A stretch of DNA of 64,000 bases from CAIVVT01 sp963757265 (lineage in GTDB: Bacteria > Acidobacteriota > Terriglobia > Bryobacterales > Bryobacteraceae): NCBI GenBank assembly GCA_963757265.1, contig CAVWRA010000010.1:124001-188000 (forward strand). The letters run 5' to 3'. Both the position numbers and the translations under genes were made by a program. Position 1 is the first letter of the stretch, and every line of letters begins with the position of its first letter. The notes below the pieces were generated by a model, which saw only the letters and a list, made by a program, of their open reading frames with translations, was not told the DNA's origin and made no database searches. Positions 53,761 to 61,811 of this stretch are shown piece by piece.

Positions 53761-55575
53761 ATGACAACGAATGGCGTTCTGCAAATTGTCGTGTTTTTTC
53801 TGTTGATCCTGGCTTTTGTGAAGCCGCTGGGGATCTATATAGAGAAGGTTTTCGCGGGGGAGAAAACATTTCTGCACCGCGTGCTGCGGCCGGTCGAACG
53901 GCTGTGCTACCGGCTGGCCGGAGTTAACGAGAGCGTCGAACAACGCTGGATGCAGTACACCGGCAGCCTATTGGCTTTCAGCGTAATCAGCTTTTTGATC
54001 TTGTACGCATTGCAACGGCTGCAAGGGTTCCTGCCGCTGAATCCGATGGGGTTCAGCACGGCGCACGCCATGAACGGTGCGACGCCGATGACGCCGGATC
54101 TCGCCTTCAACACGGCGGCCAGTTTTCTGACGAACACGAATTGGCAGAACTACAGCGGTGAATCGACGCTCAGCTATCTGGTGCAAATGGCGGGCCTGAC
54201 CGTTCAGAATTTCGTTTCGGCTGCTGTCGGCCTGGCCGTGGCGATCGCCGTAGTCCGGGGCTTCGCGCGGCATGAGGCAAAGACGCTGGGGAATTTCTGG
54301 GCCGACCTGGTGCGCGGCACGGTCTATGTGCTGCTGCCGATAGCCCTCATCGGGGCGCTGCTGCTGTGCTCCCAGGGCGTGCTCCAAAACCTGAAGCCAT
54401 ACACGACCCTGACCACCGTGGAAGGCGCGAAACAAGTCATTGCGCAAGGGCCCGTTGCCTCGCAGGAAGCGATCAAGGAACTGGGCACCAACGGCGGCGG
54501 ATTCTTCAACGCCAATTCGGCGCACCCGTTCGAGAATCCGACCCCGCTGACCAACCTGCTCGAAATGTTCCTGCTGCTGGTGATTCCGGCCGCACTCACG
54601 TACACCTTCGGGAGGATGGTCGGAGACACACGGCAGGGCTGGGCCATTTTCGCCGCCTTCACCGTGATGTTCCTGATCGGCGTCTTCGTCTGTTATGGGT
54701 CCGAGCAGGCCGGCAATCCGATCCTGGGGCGGATGGGGCTTCAGACGGCCGCGACCGCCGGCCAGCCCGGCGGCAACATGGAAGGCAAGGAAGTGCGGTT
54801 CGGAGTCACGAACTCCGTCTTGTGGGCCACTATCACAACGGACACCAGTTGCGGCGCGGTGAACTCAATGCACGACAGCTTTACGCCTATCGCCGGACTG
54901 GTTCCATTGGTCAACATGATGACGGACATTGTCATTTTCGGCGGCGTGGGCGCCGGTCTGTACGGCATCCTGATCTATTGCATCATCGCTGTCTTTATCG
55001 CCGGGCTGATGGTCGGACGGACACCCGAGTACCTGGGGAAGAAACTCCAGCAGAAGGAGGTGAAGATGGCGATGCTGGCGATCATCGCGACGTCGGCCAG
55101 CATTCTGCTCTTCAGCGCCGTCAGCTCGGTGGCGCCGTTCGCCAAGAACGGATACTGGAACCCGCCCGGGGCGGCGATCGCGAACACGAACAACGGCGGC
55201 CCGCACGGGTTCAGCGAAATCCTGTACGCCTATGACAGCGCGACCGGCAACAATGGCAGCGCTTTTGCGGGTCTGAATGGCAACACGCCGTGGTACAACC
55301 TGACGCTGGGCCTGGCGATGCTGATCGGCCGTTTCGTTTTCCTGATTCCCATTCTGGCGGCCGCCGGCAGCCTGGCCGCGAAAAAGAAGATCCCAATCAC
55401 GAGCGGCACCTTCCCGACACACGGCCCGCTGTTTGTCGGATTGCTGGTCGGCACGGTGCTTATCGTCGCCGCGCTGACCTATTTCCCGGCGGTGTCGCTG
55501 GGACCGATCGTGGAGCACTACCTGATGCAAAGCGGCAAGCTCTTCTCTTTGATTCTGCTGCCGCTGGGGAGCTAA
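53761..55575 (+). CDS. kdpA: KdpA, potassium-binding channel subunit
   Basis: A 604-residue polytopic protein of the superfamily of K+ transporters. Four selectivity-loop regions are visible: NTNWQNYSGE, GTNGGGFFNANSAHPFENP, DTSCGAVNSMHDSF and NNGGPHGFSE. It selects K+ in the membrane for the KdpB-driven transport. GAGG just before the ATG. Length is slightly above the E. coli protein. Confidence 0.97.
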   Translation: MTTNGVLQIVVFFLLILAFVKPLGIYIEKVFAGEKTFLHRVLRPVERLCYRLAGVNESVEQRWMQYTGSLLAFSVISFLILYALQRLQGFLPLNPMGFSTAHAMNGATPMTPDLAFNTAASFLTNTNWQNYSGESTLSYLVQMAGLTVQNFVSAAVGLAVAIAVVRGFARHEAKTLGNFWADLVRGTVYVLLPIALIGALLLCSQGVLQNLKPYTTLTTVEGAKQVIAQGPVASQEAIKELGTNGGGFFNANSAHPFENPTPLTNLLEMFLLLVIPAALTYTFGRMVGDTRQGWAIFAAFTVMFLIGVFVCYGSEQAGNPILGRMGLQTAATAGQPGGNMEGKEVRFGVTNSVLWATITTDTSCGAVNSMHDSFTPIAGLVPLVNMMTDIVIFGGVGAGLYGILIYCIIAVFIAGLMVGRTPEYLGKKLQQKEVKMAMLAIIATSASILLFSAVSSVAPFAKNGYWNPPGAAIANTNNGGPHGFSEILYAYDSATGNNGSAFAGLNGNTPWYNLTLGLAMLIGRFVFLIPILAAAGSLAAKKKIPITSGTFPTHGPLFVGLLVGTVLIVAALTYFPAVSLGPIVEHYLMQSGKLFSLILLPLGS

Positions 55576-55586
55576 GGAAGTCAACG

Positions 55587-57710
55587 ATGACCCCAACACC
55601 CGCACCCGCACCCGCACAGACGGCCTCGGAGTACGACCTGACCTCGCTGCTCCCTAAGAAGCTGGCGCATTCCCGGCCGCTGTTCGACCCCGAGATCGTC
55701 AGCCGGGCGATTCAGGCGTGTTTCGGCAAACTGAACCCGATCACCTTAATGAAGAACCCGGTGATGTTCGTGGTGGAAGTCGGCGCGGCGCTGACGACGA
55801 TCTTCCTGGTCCGCGACATTTTCACCGGCGCCGGCGGTATCGGTTTCACGCTGCAGATCGCCTTGTGGCTGTGGTTCACGGTGCTGTTCGCGAACTTCGC
55901 CGAGGCGATGGCCGAGGCGCGCGGCAAGGCCCAGGCCGATTCGCTGCGCAAGACCAAGACCGATGCCGTGGCCAAGCGCGTGGCCGGCGCAGGCACCGAA
56001 CACGTGCCGGCTTCGAATCTGCGCTCTGGTGACGTAGTGATCTGCGAGTCGGGCGACATTATCCCCGGCGACGGCGATGTGATCGACGGAATTGCCACGG
56101 TGGACGAATCCGTCATCACGGGCGAAAGCGCGCCGGTGATCCGCGAATCGGGCGGCGACCGGAGCGCCGTGACGGGAGGCACCAAGGTGCTTTCCGATAA
56201 GATATTCATCCGCATCACCTCCAACCCGGGCGAGACTTTTCTGGACCGCATGATCGCCCTGGTGGAGGGGGCCGAACGGCAAAAGACGCCCAACGAGATC
56301 GCTCTGAACATTCTGATCGCCGGCCTGACGCTGATCTTCCTGCTGGCCGTGGTGACCCTCCAGCCGTACGCCGCGTACAGCGTTTCTTCAGCCGGCGCGG
56401 GGAGCGTGCCGAGCGTGGCGGTGCTGGTGTCGCTTCTGGTGTGCCTGATTCCGACCACGATCGGCGGACTGCTGTCGGCGATCGGCATAGCGGGCATGGA
56501 CCGCGTGATGCAGCACAATGTGCTGGCGATGAGCGGCAAGGCCGTGGAAGCCTCGGGCGATGTCAATACGCTGTTGCTCGACAAGACCGGCACGATCACG
56601 ATCGGCAACCGGCAGGCGGTGGAGTTCATTCCCGCCAGTGGCGTCTCGGAAGCCGAACTGGCCGATGCGGCACAGCTTTCGAGCCTCGCCGACGAGACGC
56701 CGGAAGGGCGCTCCGTGGTGGTTCTCGCCAAGGGCAAGTACGGGCTGCGGGGGCGCGAGGTGGCCAGCCACGAAGCGCATTTCATTCCCTTTTCGGCCTA
56801 CACGCGCATGAGCGGGGTCGATATCGACGGCCGGCGCCTGCGCAAGGGCGCGACGCAGGCGATTCGGGCGTTTGTGCAGGAGCAGGGCGGCGCCGTGCCG
56901 CAGGACCTGGTCGAGATCGCTGAGCGCATCTCGCGGCAGGGCGGCACGCCGCTGGCGGTGGCCGACGGCGCCCGCGGGCTGGGCGTGATCCATCTGAAGG
57001 ACGTCGTGAAGGGCGGCATGAAAGAGCGCCTCGGCCAGATGCGCGCGATGGGAATTCGCACGGTCATGATTACGGGCGACAACCCGCTGACGGCCGCTGC
57101 CATCGCCGCGGAGGCCGGCGTCGACGACTTTCTGGCGCAGGCCTCGCCGGCCGACAAGTTGAACTACATCAAAAGGGAACAGGCCGGAGGGCGGCTGGTG
57201 GCCATGACGGGCGACGGCACCAACGACGCGCCGGCACTGGCCCAGGCGGATGTGGGCCTGGCCATGAACACGGGCACCATGGCGGCCAAGGAAGCCGGCA
57301 ACATGGTGGACCTCGATTCCAATCCGACCAAGCTGATCGAGGTGGTCGCCATCGGCAAACAACTGCTGATCACGCGCGGAGCGCTGACCACGTTTTCCAT
57401 CGCCAATGATGTGGCCAAGTACTTCGCCATCATTCCGGCGATGTTCATGGCGACATATCCGCTTCTGGGCAAGTTGAATATCATGGGGCTGCATACTCCG
57501 CAGAGCGCCGTGCTCTCGGCCGTGATTTTCAATGCGTTGATCATCATCGCGCTGGTGCCGCTGGCGCTGCGCGGCGTGAAATACCGGCCCACGAGCGCCG
57601 CCTCGCTGCTGCGCCGGAACCTGCTGGTCTACGGAGTGGGAGGCATCATCGTGCCGTTCCCCGGCATCTGGCTCATCGACCAGATCGTCCACGTGTTGCG
57701 GCTGGCATAA
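55587..57710 (+). CDS. kdpB: KdpB, P-type ATPase subunit
   Basis: A 707-residue catalytic ATPase. It has TGES in the actuator domain (about 177), the phosphorylation motif DKTGTIT (Asp about 332), MTGDGTNDAPALAQADVG in the P-domain, and FSIANDVAKYFAI in the last helices. It hydrolyses ATP to drive K+ through KdpA. The ATG at 55587 is right after AAGGAAG, 11 bases past kdpA; a much longer in-frame extension upstream is antisense-like and rejected. Confidence 0.97.
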   Translation: MTPTPAPAPAQTASEYDLTSLLPKKLAHSRPLFDPEIVSRAIQACFGKLNPITLMKNPVMFVVEVGAALTTIFLVRDIFTGAGGIGFTLQIALWLWFTVLFANFAEAMAEARGKAQADSLRKTKTDAVAKRVAGAGTEHVPASNLRSGDVVICESGDIIPGDGDVIDGIATVDESVITGESAPVIRESGGDRSAVTGGTKVLSDKIFIRITSNPGETFLDRMIALVEGAERQKTPNEIALNILIAGLTLIFLLAVVTLQPYAAYSVSSAGAGSVPSVAVLVSLLVCLIPTTIGGLLSAIGIAGMDRVMQHNVLAMSGKAVEASGDVNTLLLDKTGTITIGNRQAVEFIPASGVSEAELADAAQLSSLADETPEGRSVVVLAKGKYGLRGREVASHEAHFIPFSAYTRMSGVDIDGRRLRKGATQAIRAFVQEQGGAVPQDLVEIAERISRQGGTPLAVADGARGLGVIHLKDVVKGGMKERLGQMRAMGIRTVMITGDNPLTAAAIAAEAGVDDFLAQASPADKLNYIKREQAGGRLVAMTGDGTNDAPALAQADVGLAMNTGTMAAKEAGNMVDLDSNPTKLIEVVAIGKQLLITRGALTTFSIANDVAKYFAIIPAMFMATYPLLGKLNIMGLHTPQSAVLSAVIFNALIIIALVPLALRGVKYRPTSAASLLRRNLLVYGVGGIIVPFPGIWLIDQIVHVLRLA

Positions 57711-57719
57711 GGAGGGAAT

Positions 57720-58307
57720 ATGTGGAAACAGATTCTGCCCGCGATTCGCATGACGCTGGCGCTGACGGTTCTCACGGGACTGCTGTATCCCGGCGTAGTG
57801 ACGGGCCTATGCCAGCTTCTGTTCCCACATCCGGCGAACGGCAGTCTGATCACGCAGAACGGCCGCGTCATCGGCTCGGAGCTGATAGGCCAGAACTTTA
57901 CGCGTCCGGAGTACTTCCAGCCGCGGCCGTCCGCGGCGGGCAACGACGGCTATGACCCGACCGCGTCGGGCGGATCGAACTACGGTCCCACGAGTCAGAA
58001 GCTGATCGACCGGATCAAGGCTGCGGAGGAGAAGTTTCGCAAGGAGAACCCCGGTTATCAGGGCGCCATCCCCTCCGACCTGCTGACCGCCAGCGGGAGC
58101 GGCCTGGATCCGCACATCAGCCCGGCCGCCGCGGAGGCGCAGGCTGCGCGCGTGGCGGCGGCGCGCAACACGAGCGAAGCGCAGATCCGCGCGCTCATCG
58201 CGGCCGGCACCGAAGGGCGCGACCTGGGCCTGCTGGGCGAGCCGAGGGTGAACGTGCTCAGGCTGAATCTGGCGTTGGACCGGCAGTTCGCCTTGGCGCG
58301 CCACTGA
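57720..58307 (+). CDS. kdpC: KdpC, K+ pump accessory subunit
   Basis: A 195-residue protein with one N-terminal membrane helix (LALTVLTGLLYPGVVTGL). The periplasmic domain includes GQNFTRPEYFQPRPSAAG, YDPTASGGSNYGPTS and DLLTASGSGLDPHISP. It raises nucleotide affinity in the Kdp complex. AAGGAGG directly before the ATG. Confidence 0.96.
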   Translation: MWKQILPAIRMTLALTVLTGLLYPGVVTGLCQLLFPHPANGSLITQNGRVIGSELIGQNFTRPEYFQPRPSAAGNDGYDPTASGGSNYGPTSQKLIDRIKAAEEKFRKENPGYQGAIPSDLLTASGSGLDPHISPAAAEAQAARVAAARNTSEAQIRALIAAGTEGRDLGLLGEPRVNVLRLNLALDRQFALARH

Positions 58308-58328
58308 CCCGAGCCGGACTGCAATGCG

Positions 58329-58344
58329 GCGAGCGCCCGCTCGC
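58329..58344 (+). other. hairpin between kdpC and the KdpD sensor genes
   Basis: GCGAGCG-CC-CGCTCGC, then GGGCCATTTT. A GC-rich stem with a very small loop and a short T-run, weakly terminator-like. It could lower expression of the downstream sensor genes. Confidence 0.4.
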
Positions 58345-58397
58345 GGGCCATTTTGCGACGTTGCCGGAAGGCCCCACAATAGGGTTAGAGGCTACTG

Positions 58398-59513
58398 ATG
58401 CAAAGTGGCGAGCGAAGGCGGCCCTCACCGGAGGCGTTGCTGCGGTTGGCGGAGGCGGAGGAGCGCTTCCACAAGCGCGGACGGCTCAAGGTGTTCCTGG
58501 GGTACGCCTCGGGGGTGGGCAAAACGCTGCGCATGCTCAACGAGGGGCGGCGGCGCAAGATGCGTGGCGAGGACGTGGTGGTCGGAGCGACGCAGGCCAG
58601 CCACACCGACGAAGCGGCGCAGGGGCTGGCCGAATTCGAGACCATCCCGCTGCGCGGCGAGCCCGGGGCGCAGTTCATCGATGTGCCGGCCATCCTGAAG
58701 CGGCATCCGGGTGTGTGCCTGATCGACGGGCTGGCGTTCGACAATCCACCCGCTTGCAAGCATCCGCACCGCTGGCAGGACGTGGAGGAGCTGCTGGGGG
58801 AGGGCATCTCGGTCCTGACTTCGATCAACCTGCAGTTCGTCCAGGAGCGGCAGGCGCAGGTGGAAGCGATCCGCGGCAAGAAGGTCGCCGACTCGGTGCC
58901 CGAGGCGTTCCTGAAGACTGCTGACGAAATCGAGGTCGTGGACGCGCCGCCGGAATACTGCCTGCTCCGCGCGACGCAGCGGAATGGGGAACCGGGCGAA
59001 GACCTGGAAGGGCAGCTTTCCGAACTGCGCGAGATCGCGCTGGTGCTGGCTGCCGATGTAGTGGACAAGCAACTCGAGGAGTCGCTGCGCCGCGAAGGAA
59101 TTCAGACGTTATACGGGACGCACGAACGCATCCTGGTGTGCGTCACCCCGCGGTCGGATGCGTGCACGATGATTCGACGCGGACGCCGGCAGGCCGACCG
59201 GTTCCACGGCGACATGTATGTGGTGCACGTCGAGCAGGATGGACTCAACGCTGCTGATCAGGCGATGCTCGAGCGGAACTTGGCGAACGCGCGCGAGGCC
59301 CGCGCCACGATCGAGATCCTGCACGGGGACGACCCGATCGCGGCGATCCTGCAATTCGCGCGCGAGCACGGCATCACGCAGATTTTCGTCGGGCACAGCC
59401 AGCCGCGTGGCTGGCTGAACAGCCTGCGGCCCAATCCGCTGGAGCGGCTGATCCTCGACTCGGACGGCATGGACGTGCGGATCTTCCCACACGGGGCGCA
59501 AGCGAATGGATAG
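58398..59513 (+). CDS. free-standing KdpD N-terminal module 1 (KdpD + USP domains)
   Basis: A 371-residue soluble protein equivalent to the cytoplasmic N-terminus of KdpD. Walker A is intact (GYASGVGKT, about 34-42). The second conserved block, normally VDELAHTNAPG, is changed to IDGLAFDNPPAC, losing the acidic Glu. RWQDVEELLGEGISVLTSIN and a USP-like domain from about residue 240 (ERILVCVTPRSDACTMIRRG, FVGHSQPRG) follow. No kinase domain. Overlaps the next gene by eight bases. It may regulate the short kinase at 50598 in trans. Confidence 0.85.
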   Translation: MQSGERRRPSPEALLRLAEAEERFHKRGRLKVFLGYASGVGKTLRMLNEGRRRKMRGEDVVVGATQASHTDEAAQGLAEFETIPLRGEPGAQFIDVPAILKRHPGVCLIDGLAFDNPPACKHPHRWQDVEELLGEGISVLTSINLQFVQERQAQVEAIRGKKVADSVPEAFLKTADEIEVVDAPPEYCLLRATQRNGEPGEDLEGQLSELREIALVLAADVVDKQLEESLRREGIQTLYGTHERILVCVTPRSDACTMIRRGRRQADRFHGDMYVVHVEQDGLNAADQAMLERNLANAREARATIEILHGDDPIAAILQFAREHGITQIFVGHSQPRGWLNSLRPNPLERLILDSDGMDVRIFPHGAQANG

Positions 59514-60723
59514 CGCGGAAGGCCAGCGCAAAGGACGCCTCAAGATCTTTCTGGGATACGCGGCGGGGGTCGGCAAGACGTACCAAATGCTGGTGGAGAC
59601 GCGCAATCTGCTGGCCGAGGGCCGCGACGTCGTGGTGGGCTACTTCGAATCTCACGGCCGCAAGGACACGATCGCGCTGATGGACGGCTTGGAGCTGATC
59701 CCGCGCCGGGTGGTGGAGTATCGCGGGCACGCCTTCGAAGAGATGGACACAGACGCGATCCTGCGGCGCGCGCCGGCCATTTGCGCCGTGGACGAGTTCC
59801 CCCATACGAATGTGCCGGGCGCCGAGCGCCCCAAGCGCTGGGAGGACGTGATGGTGCTGCTGGATGCCGGCATCGACGTGTTGACGACAATGAACATCCA
59901 GCACCTGGAGAGCCTGAACAACCAGATGCAGCAAATCACCGGCATCCAGGTGCGGGAGACGATACCGGACTGGGTGGTGAAATGCGCCGACGAGGTGGTG
60001 CTGATCGATCTGCCGCCTCAGGCACTGTTGAACCGGCTGCAGCGCGGGGTGGTGTATGGCCCCGAGAAGGCCCAGCGGGCGCTGGATAACTTCTTCAAGG
60101 AACCGACTCTGGCGGCGCTTCGCGAGATGGCGCTGCGACAGACGGCGCACGAAGTGGACTTGCGGCACACCGACGCGATGGAGGCCCAGGCCGCGCTGGA
60201 TCCGAGCCCGGCGCCGAGGACCGCGGCGGAAATACCGGAGGTCCAGGAGCGCATCCTGATTCACATCACCGAATCGACTGCGACGGCGAGCGCGATCCGG
60301 CGCGGGCGGCGGGTGGCGGATTACCTCAAGGCCGAATGCTTCGCGGTGTGCGTGGTGAAAGGCGGGCAGCTGGAGGCGCTGCCGGCGCGGGTGCGGGAGC
60401 CGATTGAGCAGCACCTCGAACTGGCTCGTCGGCTGCACATCGAGACGCGCGTGCTGGACGGCGCGGACGGAGCAGCGGCGGTGGTGGAGTTTGCGCGGCG
60501 CAACGGCGTCACCCAACTGCTGCTGGCGCGCCCCCCCAAGCACACCCTGCCTGTCTTCAGACGGCGGCACGTCTCGATGCGGATCGTGGATCTCGCCAAG
60601 GACATGCAGGTCACGGTAGTGGCGGAACGCGGCCTCCCGACGCCGGCTCAGAAGCTGACCGGACCGGCAGCGGACTCCGCGACAAGACGGCTGGCCGATG
60701 GTGGGATGAGGTCTGAGGCCTGA
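59506..60723 (+). CDS. free-standing KdpD N-terminal module 2 (KdpD + USP domains)
   Basis: A 405-residue paralogue of the preceding protein but closer to canonical KdpD. It has GYAAGVGKTYQML (about 16), AVDEFPHTNVPGAERPKRW and VLTTMNIQHLESLNNQMQ, then a USP-like domain (RILIHITESTATASAIRRGR) and a low-complexity C-terminus. No membrane or kinase part. Translationally coupled to module 1. Confidence 0.87.
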   Translation: MDSAEGQRKGRLKIFLGYAAGVGKTYQMLVETRNLLAEGRDVVVGYFESHGRKDTIALMDGLELIPRRVVEYRGHAFEEMDTDAILRRAPAICAVDEFPHTNVPGAERPKRWEDVMVLLDAGIDVLTTMNIQHLESLNNQMQQITGIQVRETIPDWVVKCADEVVLIDLPPQALLNRLQRGVVYGPEKAQRALDNFFKEPTLAALREMALRQTAHEVDLRHTDAMEAQAALDPSPAPRTAAEIPEVQERILIHITESTATASAIRRGRRVADYLKAECFAVCVVKGGQLEALPARVREPIEQHLELARRLHIETRVLDGADGAAAVVEFARRNGVTQLLLARPPKHTLPVFRRRHVSMRIVDLAKDMQVTVVAERGLPTPAQKLTGPAADSATRRLADGGMRSEA

Positions 60724-60872
60724 GGTCTGCATTGTCGTTGAGAATTTCGGGTGCGGTGAGAGTTCGCGCGGCAGGCAACAGAGCCGGGGCCGGAAGGTGA
60801 AAGCTGCAGCGCGGCATGAGTGGAACCGCGCAGATTCAACCGGATATGCTCGCGATCGAATAGAGTAGTGCC

Positions 60873-61742
60873 ATGAACCGTCGTGATTTCCTGTACCTTT
60901 TCCCCTCACTGGCCGCTGTCGGGGCGGATGCGCCTCGGAAGATCACGGTGGGGGCCCATCCGTGGGTGTTTGCGGCGAAGCAGCCGAATTACGATCCCAC
61001 GCCGGTGGCCGAACAGATCTTTCGCGAGTTCGGGGCAGCGGGCATCGACGCCATCGAGCTGATGCACCAGATGCTATTGAAGGACGATTCGGTGCCCCGG
61101 ATTGCAGAGCTTTCGAAGCGTTACGCCCTGCCGGTGCTGGGCACGTCGTGGGGCGCGAACATGTGGAAGCGCGCGGAGACGGACCAGATCGTGGCCCAGG
61201 GACGGACGCTGATCACACGCCTGGCGCAGGTGGGCGGGCGCACGCTGGGCATCAGCGTGGGAGACGCGGGACGAAAGAAGACCGAGGATGAATTCGACAC
61301 CCAGGCCGGGGTGCTGCGCGAGATCCAGAGAATGTGCGCCGATCACGGCGTGGTCCCGAACCTGCACAACCACATCTACGAAGTCCGCGACAACGAGTAC
61401 GACCTGAACGGCACGCTGGCGCGATTGCCGGACATCAAACTGGGCCCGGATCTCAACTGGTTGGTGCGGGCGAAAGTGGATCCCGTGGATTTCATCCGGC
61501 GGCATCGCGATCGCATGATCTTCGCCCACCTGCGTGACCAGAAGGCTGACGGCAGATGGGTGGAGGCGATGGGCGAAGGCGATACGGATTTCGGCGCCAT
61601 CGGCCGCATGCTTCACCAGATCAACTTCGCGGGCGACCTGGTGATTGAACTGGCGCATGAACGCGATTTCGTGCCGACGCGTTCCTACGGCGCAAGCGTC
61701 CGCATCAGCCGGGAATATGTGCGGCGCGTGATGAACTACTGA
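60873..61742 (+). CDS. sugar phosphate isomerase/epimerase-like TIM barrel
   Basis: A 289-residue AP-endonuclease-2/xylose-isomerase-like barrel. The N-terminus MNRRDFLYLFPSLAAVGADA resembles a short Tat signal. Conserved metal-site segments include NLHNHIYEV (about 165-173), LGPDLNWLVRAKVDP and MIFAHLRDQKADG, and the barrel ends in VIELAHERDF. Family members isomerise or epimerise sugars or inositols. Probably linked to glycan use. Confidence 0.82.
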   Translation: MNRRDFLYLFPSLAAVGADAPRKITVGAHPWVFAAKQPNYDPTPVAEQIFREFGAAGIDAIELMHQMLLKDDSVPRIAELSKRYALPVLGTSWGANMWKRAETDQIVAQGRTLITRLAQVGGRTLGISVGDAGRKKTEDEFDTQAGVLREIQRMCADHGVVPNLHNHIYEVRDNEYDLNGTLARLPDIKLGPDLNWLVRAKVDPVDFIRRHRDRMIFAHLRDQKADGRWVEAMGEGDTDFGAIGRMLHQINFAGDLVIELAHERDFVPTRSYGASVRISREYVRRVMNY

Positions 61743-61811
61743 CGGCCCGCTCAGCGCGCAGGCGGCCGGCCAGCTTCCCGCATCGGTTCTGTCCCGATGG
61801 CTCCGGCGCGC

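Noticed and set aside
56388..57692. 434-codon open frame antisense to kdpB
   Set aside because: High-GC coding DNA often leaves the antisense open; the residues are His/Arg-rich, repeat the kdpB codon pattern and resemble no family.
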